Assembly: GCA_002479805.1 (NCBI GenBank)
Contig: DLPB01000025.1
Location: forward strand, 70,278 to 134,277
Direction: 5' to 3'
Source of the DNA: Micrococcales bacterium UBA7469
GTDB taxonomy: Bacteria; Actinomycetota; Actinomycetes; Actinomycetales; Microbacteriaceae
DNA length: 64,000 bases
Below, in pieces: positions 59,466-64,000 of this stretch. The position numbers were made by a program, and so were the translations under genes. Numbering within the stretch: position 1 is the first letter of the stretch; each line of letters starts with the position of its first letter. The notes beneath the pieces were generated by a model. It did no database searches, was not told where the DNA came from, and worked only from the letters and a program-made list of their open reading frames with translations.

Positions 59466-59897
59466 ATGTCTGATAAGTCCATCAAAGCTTCCGACAGCGC
59501 ACTAGAACTCCTCAAGCAACGCGGCCTTGGAGCGTTAGCTGAGAAGATGGGGATTCAGCTGCTGGAGCTCAGCGCTGAGCGCGCGGTTGCAACCATGCCG
59601 GTTTCTGGCAACACTCAGCCGCTAGGTCTGCTGCACGGCGGTGCTCACGTGGTGCTTGCGGAGTCTCTTGGCTCGTTTGCCGCCAACGTTCACGCCCACC
59701 CTTGGGGCTATGCGGTTGGAATTGAGCTAAATGCCACCCATCACTCATCGATAACTGAGGGTTTAGTGACCGGCACTTGCGTTGCTATCAAATTAGGAAA
59801 AACGCTAACCAGTCACGAGATCTCAATGACGGATGAGAGCGGAAGGCTGCTCTCCACGGTGAGAATCACCAATTTCATTCGCCCAAGGGGCGAATAG
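59466..59897 (+). CDS. PaaI-type hotdog-fold thioesterase
   Basis: 143 residues with the hotdog thioesterase signature PLGLLHGGAHVVLAESLGSFAA near residue 52 and GIELNATHHSSITEGLVTG. Probably hydrolyses an acyl- or aryl-CoA; the substrate is unknown. A strong GAGGAG lies seven bases before ATG. It is divergent from polA and abuts the convergent response-regulator gene with no gap. A perfect hairpin covers its last codons. Confidence 0.88.
   Translation: MSDKSIKASDSALELLKQRGLGALAEKMGIQLLELSAERAVATMPVSGNTQPLGLLHGGAHVVLAESLGSFAANVHAHPWGYAVGIELNATHHSSITEGLVTGTCVAIKLGKTLTSHEISMTDESGRLLSTVRITNFIRPRGE
59877..59895. terminator. Hairpin covering the adjoining stops of the thioesterase and pdtaR genes
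   Basis: ATTCGCCC-AAG-GGGCGAAT is a perfect eight-pair inverted repeat within the last seven codons of the thioesterase gene, starting two bases after the end of the opposing gene. No U-run follows on either strand, so termination would be weak or assisted. Confidence 0.4.
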
Positions 59898-60476
59898 CTA
59901 CTTATCCCCGAGCTGTTCGATTACGGCCTTGGCAACCTGCGCCATAGTTAGGCGTCGATCCATCGAAGCCTTCTGAATCCAGCGGAAAGATTCCGGTTCG
60001 GTAAGTTTCATTTTGGCTTGTAGTAAACCTTTTGCACGATCCATGAGCTTTCTGGTTTCTAGTCGATCGCTCAAATCGGCAATTTCAGCCTCTAGCGAGA
60101 CCAGTTCTTCGTGGCGGCTCAGCGCGATTTGAACGGCAGGTAAAAGATCGGTTGGCTTGAATGGCTTTGTGACGTAGGCCATTGCTCCGGCCTCGGCGGC
60201 TCGGGCCACTAAATCGGCTTGTGAAAACGCGGTCAGCAGGACAACGGGAATCTTCAGCTCACCGATCTTCTCTGCTGCGCTGATGCCATCAAGTTTTGGC
60301 ATCTTGATGTCCATGACGACCAGGTCAGGCTCTAACTCGGTGGCAAGCTTTATCGCCTCTTCGCCATCGGCACCCTCGCCGACAACTTCGTAGCCAGCCT
60401 CCTGCAAGGTCGCCACCACATCCATGCGGATAAGACCTTCGTCTTCAACAACCACAACCCTGAGTGCATCTGCCAT
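59898..60476 (-). CDS. pdtaR: ANTAR-domain response regulator (PdtaR-like)
   Basis: 192 residues. N-terminal receiver domain (VVVEDEGLIR, phosphoacceptor Asp56 in VVMDIKMPKLDG, Lys in YVTKPFKP) and C-terminal ANTAR RNA-binding domain (LMDRAKGLLQAKMKLTEPESFRWIQKASMDRRLTM pattern). It matches Rv1626/PdtaR, which acts as an antiterminator on two-hairpin RNA targets after phosphorylation by PdtaS. No sensor kinase gene is adjacent. A TAAAGT hexamer six bases before ATG suggests a leaderless transcript. Confidence 0.92.
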   Translation of the reverse strand: MADALRVVVVEDEGLIRMDVVATLQEAGYEVVGEGADGEEAIKLATELEPDLVVMDIKMPKLDGISAAEKIGELKIPVVLLTAFSQADLVARAAEAGAMAYVTKPFKPTDLLPAVQIALSRHEELVSLEAEIADLSDRLETRKLMDRAKGLLQAKMKLTEPESFRWIQKASMDRRLTMAQVAKAVIEQLGDK

Positions 60477-60482
60477 GCGAAT

Positions 60483-60488
60483 ACTTTA
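60483..60488 (-). promoter_or_regulatory. Probable -10 element (TAAAGT) of pdtaR
   Basis: Minus-strand TAAAGT, six bases before ATG 60476, with no Shine-Dalgarno sequence. It shares the 51-base gap with the divergent tRNA promoter. Confidence 0.4.
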
Positions 60489-60511
60489 TAACCAGAGCCG
60501 CAAACATCCGC

Positions 60512-60517
60512 TAGAAT
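60512..60517 (+). promoter_or_regulatory. Probable -10 element (TAGAAT) of tRNA-Leu(CAA)
   Basis: TAGAAT ends ten bases before the tRNA 5' end, giving a very short precursor leader. The -35 is not clear. Confidence 0.45.
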
Positions 60518-60527
60518 TTACAAGCTT

Positions 60528-60609
60528 GCCGGGATGGCGGAATGGTAGACGCGTCGCACTCAAAATGCGATGTCCTCTGGTCGTGTGGGTTCGAGTCCCA
60601 CTCTCGGTA
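60528..60609 (+). tRNA. tRNA-Leu, anticodon CAA
   Basis: An 82-base type II tRNA. The acceptor stem pairs GCCGGGA with TCTCGGT, with a G-T pair at the first position. The D-arm starts TGGCGGAATGGTAGAC. The anticodon arm is TCGCA-CTCAAAA-TGCGA with anticodon CAA (reads UUG). A long variable arm and T-arm GGTTCGAGTCC follow. The discriminator is A at 60609 and CCA is not encoded. It is followed within seven bases by a bidirectional terminator. Confidence 0.95.
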
Positions 60610-60615
60610 CAAAAG

Positions 60616-60643
60616 AAAAAGCGGTGGTTTCCCACCGCTTTTC
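60616..60643. terminator. Bidirectional intrinsic terminator between tRNA-Leu(CAA) and pyk
   Basis: AAAAGCGGTGG-TTT-CCCACCGCTTTT: a stem of at least eight pairs with A-rich and T-rich flanks. It ends the tRNA transcript on the plus strand and pyk on the minus strand. Confidence 0.85.
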
Positions 60644-60659
60644 TTTATTTAAGCGCTTT

Positions 60660-62102
60660 TTAGTTGCCGTAACCAGGAGCTGCGAGGTGAACCGCATCTC
60701 CGACTCGGTGCACGCGCAAGCTGTTGGTAGAGCCAGGGATTCCTGGAGGCGAACCGGCAACAATTACGACCTCATCGCCAACACGGCACTTGCCGCTGGC
60801 TAGCACGATCTCATCCACCTGGCGAATCATCTCATCAGTGTGCTTCACCTTGTCGACCTTGAAGGTGGTTGCTCCCCAAACCAAAGCCAGCTTGCGGCGA
60901 ACTTCTTCACTCGGGGTGAAGGCCAGCACCGGGACGCTCGAGCGTAGGCGTGAGACGCGTCGCAGGGTGTCTCCCGACTCAGTGAACACACAGACGTACT
61001 TCGAGCCAAGCAGCTCGGCAATCTCCATGGCCGCTAGCACAACCGCTCCGGAGTGAGTGTGTGGCTTGGTGCCAAGCGCTGGGATACGGTCTAGGCCGTT
61101 CTCCTCGGTTGACTCGATGATGCGGGCCATGGTCTGTACGGTCTCGATTGGGTACTCTCCCACCGAAGTCTCACCGGAGAGCATCAGGGCGTCAGCACCG
61201 TCAAGCACCGCGTTTGCAACGTCCGACGCCTCTGCGCGGGTTGGGCGAGATGCGCTAATCATGGTTTCAAGCATCTGGGTGGCGACGATTACCGGCTTTG
61301 CCCAGCGACGAGAGAGTTCAACCGCACGCTTTTGCACCAGTGGAACCTGCTCCAAAGGCAGTTCCACGCCGAGGTCTCCGCGGGCAACCATCACACCGTC
61401 AAAGGCATCGATGATTTCCTCAAGAGCGTCTACCGCCTGTGGCTTTTCAATCTTGGCGATGGTCGGGATGAAGCGACCCTCTTCAGCCATGATCTCGTGA
61501 ACACGAACGATGTCCTTGGCGTTTCGAACGAAGCTGAGGGCGATCATGTCGGCACCGAGCTTTAGGGCCCAGCGCAGGTCGTCTTCATCTTTTTCGCTCA
61601 AAGCTGGAACGTTGACCGCAACGCCAGGCAGGTTAATTCCCTTGTTGTTTGAAACTGGGCCGCCCACCTCAACCACACAGGTCACGGTGGTGGCGTCTAC
61701 GGCAGTTGCGCGAAGACCGATGCGACCATCGTCGATCAATAGCTGATCCCCAGGCTTCACGTCACCTGGCAGACCCTTGTAAGTCGTGGAGCAAATGTTG
61801 ACATCGCCCTGAATGTCATCGGTGGTGATCTTAAAGGTAGCGCCATTCACCAGGGTGACCTTGTCCTCGGCAAAACGGCCGAGTCTGATCTTTGGACCCT
61901 GAAGGTCGACCAAGATTCCAACGCTCTTGCCGACGTCAGCGGCAGCCTTGCGAATGGTGGCGTAAACGCCCTCGTGAACCTCGTGTGAGCCGTGGCTGAG
62001 GTTCATGCGGGCAACGTCAACGCCCGCTTCAATAACGGCTTTTGCCTTTTCGTACTCTGCAATTGCAGGGCCGAATGTTGCCACAATTTTGGCGCGTCTC
62101 AT
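60660..62102 (-). CDS. pyk: Pyruvate kinase
   Basis: 480 residues; converts phosphoenolpyruvate and ADP to pyruvate and ATP. It begins RRAKIVATFGPA with VARMNLSHGSHE. The active-site Lys is in IAKIEKPQAVDAL and metal ligands are in VMVARGDLGVELP, followed by ATQMLETMI and a C-terminal regulatory domain. The start is ATG after an AAAGG that is rather distant (about 13 bases). It lies 27 bases from the gltD stop. Confidence 0.97.
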   Translation of the reverse strand: MRRAKIVATFGPAIAEYEKAKAVIEAGVDVARMNLSHGSHEVHEGVYATIRKAAADVGKSVGILVDLQGPKIRLGRFAEDKVTLVNGATFKITTDDIQGDVNICSTTYKGLPGDVKPGDQLLIDDGRIGLRATAVDATTVTCVVEVGGPVSNNKGINLPGVAVNVPALSEKDEDDLRWALKLGADMIALSFVRNAKDIVRVHEIMAEEGRFIPTIAKIEKPQAVDALEEIIDAFDGVMVARGDLGVELPLEQVPLVQKRAVELSRRWAKPVIVATQMLETMISASRPTRAEASDVANAVLDGADALMLSGETSVGEYPIETVQTMARIIESTEENGLDRIPALGTKPHTHSGAVVLAAMEIAELLGSKYVCVFTESGDTLRRVSRLRSSVPVLAFTPSEEVRRKLALVWGATTFKVDKVKHTDEMIRQVDEIVLASGKCRVGDEVVIVAGSPPGIPGSTNSLRVHRVGDAVHLAAPGYGN

Positions 62103-62129
62103 TTATAACTACTTACCTTTTCAAATTGG

Positions 62130-63587
62130 TTAGCTGTAAACCGAAATTGGTCTATCAGTTGGCTTCACTGGGAAGGGAAGCCCTGTCTCACCTTCGAGAT
62201 ATTCGTCGATCGCGGCAGCGGCGGCACGACCTTCGGCTATAGCCCAAACTATCAGGCTTTGCCCTCTTCCTGCGTCACCTGCGGCAAACAATCCGTCTGC
62301 CACTTTGTAACGCCCGTCTCGCGCCACATTGCCCCTGCTATCAAGCGGAGCCTGCAACTGAGAAGTTAGTTCACTGGTCTCTGGACCAACAAAACCGAGT
62401 GCCAGGAAGACCAGGTCAGCCGGCAAAATGCGCTCGGTGCCAGCTTTCGGCACACGCTTTCCATCAACGAACTCGGTATCCGCAACCTTCACACCGGTAA
62501 GCACACCGTTTTCGCCCACGAACTCTACGGTCGAGTGCAGGTACTTACGCTCGCCAAATTCCTCGTGGGCGGATGCCACCTCAAAAAGATTGGGCATCAT
62601 CGGCCAGGGCTGGTCTTCGGTACGTTCGCTCGGTGGCTTGGTGCCGATCGCTAAAGTGGTCACGCTCAACGCTCCCTGCCGGGTCGCGGTGCCGAGGCAG
62701 TCTGCTCCGGTATCGCCACCACCGAGGATGATGACATGCTTTCCTTGAGCGCTGATCTGCTCGGCCAGCACATCGCCAGCCACGGCCTTATTTGCCTGAG
62801 ACAGATACTGCATTGCAAAGTGAACACCGCTCAGGTCCCTGCCGGCAACATTCAAATCGCGCGGAATCATGGCTCCAGTGGCAATCAGCACGGCGTCATA
62901 ACGCTTTTGCAGCTCGTCCCAACTGATGTCGACACCGACATTGACCGAGGTTCTAAAACGGGTGCCTTCGGCCTCCATTTGTGCCACGCGACGATCAATG
63001 TGGTGCTTTTCCATCTTGAAATCTGGAATGCCATAGCGCAACAGGCCACCGATGCGATCATCGCGCTCGTAAACGGCCACGGTGTGGCCGGCTCTAGTTA
63101 GCTGCTGGGCAGCTGCAAGTCCGGCAGGTCCAGAACCAACTACCGCGACGGTCTTGCCGGTAAGGCGCTCCGGAACGCTCGGGGTCACAAAGCCATTGTC
63201 GAAAGCGTCATCAATGATCGAAACCTCGATCTCCTTGATGGTAACCGCGGGTTGATTGATGCCCAGCACACAGGAACTCTCGCACGGTGCGGGGCAGAGT
63301 CTGCCGGTGAACTCTGGGAAGTTGTTCGTAGCGTGCAGCCGGTCAATTGCCTCACGGTTGCGCCCGCGGTGGGTTAGGTCATTCCACTCTGGAATCAAAT
63401 TGCCAAGTGGGCAACCGTGGTGGCAGAACGGAATACCGCAGTCCATGCAGCGCGAAGCCTGGCGAACGATGGTTTCACCGTTGCGCTCGGCATAAACCTC
63501 TTTCCAGTCCTTGATGCGAACCGGAACCGGTCTTCTTGGAGCGGTCTCTCGCTCGGTTACCTTGATAAAGCCCTTTGGGTCAGCCAC
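62130..63587 (-). CDS. gltD: Glutamate synthase [NADPH] small subunit
   Basis: 485 residues. Two N-terminal 4Fe-4S clusters (CMDCGIPFCHHGCP and CPAPCESSCVLG), FAD site VVGSGPAGLAAAQQL and NADPH site ILGGGDTGADCLG. It passes electrons from NADPH to GltB for glutamate formation from glutamine and 2-oxoglutarate. It overlaps the end of gltB by eight bases. Confidence 0.97.
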   Translation of the reverse strand: MADPKGFIKVTERETAPRRPVPVRIKDWKEVYAERNGETIVRQASRCMDCGIPFCHHGCPLGNLIPEWNDLTHRGRNREAIDRLHATNNFPEFTGRLCPAPCESSCVLGINQPAVTIKEIEVSIIDDAFDNGFVTPSVPERLTGKTVAVVGSGPAGLAAAQQLTRAGHTVAVYERDDRIGGLLRYGIPDFKMEKHHIDRRVAQMEAEGTRFRTSVNVGVDISWDELQKRYDAVLIATGAMIPRDLNVAGRDLSGVHFAMQYLSQANKAVAGDVLAEQISAQGKHVIILGGGDTGADCLGTATRQGALSVTTLAIGTKPPSERTEDQPWPMMPNLFEVASAHEEFGERKYLHSTVEFVGENGVLTGVKVADTEFVDGKRVPKAGTERILPADLVFLALGFVGPETSELTSQLQAPLDSRGNVARDGRYKVADGLFAAGDAGRGQSLIVWAIAEGRAAAAAIDEYLEGETGLPFPVKPTDRPISVYS

Positions 63588-64000
63588 CGGTCACCTCCAG
63601 AATCTGGGTCCAAACTTCTTCGCCGTCTAGGTCAATGCCATCGGCACTGGCATTGCGCTGAATCTCCATGACTCGCGCGTAATCACGGGGCAAAACTCTT
63701 ACGAAGTTCGAAAGCTCAGTCTCGAAGTCGGCCAGAAGCCGCTGACCAAGTTGCGAACCGGTAAGAGCAACGTGCCTTTGAAGTAGTGAACGAAGTTTTT
63801 CAACATCATGCGCTTCGAGGTTTCCAAGTGAGATCTCACCGGAAGCCAGGGCCTCGCGGTTCACCCGAGCCTCTGATAGGCGGTAAACGTATGCAACTCC
63901 ACCGGACATACCGGCGCCGAGGTTAACACCGGTCTTGCCGAGAATTACCGCGGTTCCTCCGGTCATGTATTCCAGGGCGTGGTCACCAACGCCCTCAACC
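63580..64000 (-). CDS. gltB: Glutamate synthase large subunit, C-terminal end (5' part outside window)
   Basis: The frame is open from the window edge and shows the GltB C-terminal GXGXG-helix domain: VEGVGDHALEYMTGG, GKTGVNLGAGMSGGVAYV, then the helical tail ending VWTQILEVTGG. The GltB C-terminal beta-helix links the catalytic centres. It overlaps gltD by eight bases, as is normal for gltBD. Confidence 0.96.
   Translation of the reverse strand, partial: VEGVGDHALEYMTGGTAVILGKTGVNLGAGMSGGVAYVYRLSEARVNREALASGEISLGNLEAHDVEKLRSLLQRHVALTGSQLGQRLLADFETELSNFVRVLPRDYARVMEIQRNASADGIDLDGEEVWTQILEVTGG

Noticed and set aside
1..64000. CRISPR arrays, insertion sequences, prophage, integrases, toxin-antitoxin pairs or large repeats
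   Set aside because: Read for on both strands; no direct-repeat array, transposase, integrase or defence gene was seen. All large frames are explained by core genes.

Overview
This 64 kb window is an ordinary, densely packed stretch of actinobacterial core chromosome. The gene content and order point to Microbacteriaceae (order Micrococcales): a pafBC-tatAC-helY-lnt-ppm1-rbpA block, a suf operon with a Rieske-type ferredoxin, glgA/glgC back to back, pgl/opcA/zwf/pgi/tal/tkt, gap-pgk-tpiA-secG, whiA-rapZ-uvrC-uvrA-uvrB-coaE-rpsA-polA, and an ANTAR regulator beside pyk and gltBD. GC content looks moderate for the family (mid-fifties by eye), intergenic gaps are tiny and the usual accessory genes are missing. 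Together these suggest a streamlined, probably aquatic member such as the Rhodoluna/Aquiluna group. That lineage is an inference. No mobile element, phage, CRISPR array, toxin-antitoxin pair or defence island was seen, and no gene-free stretch exceeds about 140 bases.

Layout. 1-3.7 kb: partial YczE-like membrane protein, glycerophosphodiesterase, rbpA, and the split lipoprotein N-acyltransferase / polyprenol-phosphate-mannose synthase pair. 3.7-12 kb (minus): helY, tatC, tatA, a small membrane protein, pafC, pafB, a two-domain FKBP lipoprotein, trmI and a HAD hydrolase. 12-18.3 kb: PAC2 protein, uppP, a 67-residue protein, tRNA-Leu(GAG), sirtuin, histidine phosphatase, glycosyltransferase, hydrolase and a DEDDh exonuclease. 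18.3-26 kb: rpmE2, solo ABC ATPase, glgA/glgC, serB, fabI, fabG, DUF3099 protein, Cys-rich microprotein, SURF1, bioY. 26-33.5 kb: sufB-sufD-Rieske-sufC-sufT, ctaA, phr, ctaB. 33.6-45 kb: oxidative pentose-phosphate and glycolytic genes with secG and a second RbpA-family gene. 45-56.6 kb: sodA, whiA, rapZ, uvrC, uvrA, uvrB, coaE, rpsA. 56.7-64 kb: polA, thioesterase, pdtaR-like regulator, tRNA-Leu(CAA), pyk, gltD and the end of gltB.

How the genes work together. Central carbon flow (pgi, zwf, opcA, pgl, tal, tkt, gap, pgk, tpiA, pyk) sits beside glycogen-type storage (glgC, glgA) and ammonia assimilation (gltBD). Haem A synthesis (ctaB, ctaA), SURF1 and Fe-S assembly (suf) support aerobic respiration. 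UvrABC, PolA, photolyase and a DEDDh exonuclease form a DNA-repair set, and PafBC is the likely damage-responsive activator.

I found no wholly new multi-gene system. The most interesting material is regulatory. There is an exact GGAAT-N18-GTT (SigR/SigH-type) promoter before rbpA, and a TGTCGGT...N8...TAGTCT (RecA-NDp/PafBC-type) promoter before the exonuclease. A DtxR/IdeR-like palindrome lies before ctaA. Many promoters look leaderless, with TAnnnT 6-8 bases before the start codon. Intrinsic terminators for fabI and rpmE2 appear to be written inside the coding sequence of the convergent neighbour, in a stretch where eight of nine convergent protein-gene pairs overlap or abut. Two genomic absences also stand out: the Pup-proteasome genes between trmI and pafB, and yvcK between rapZ and whiA.
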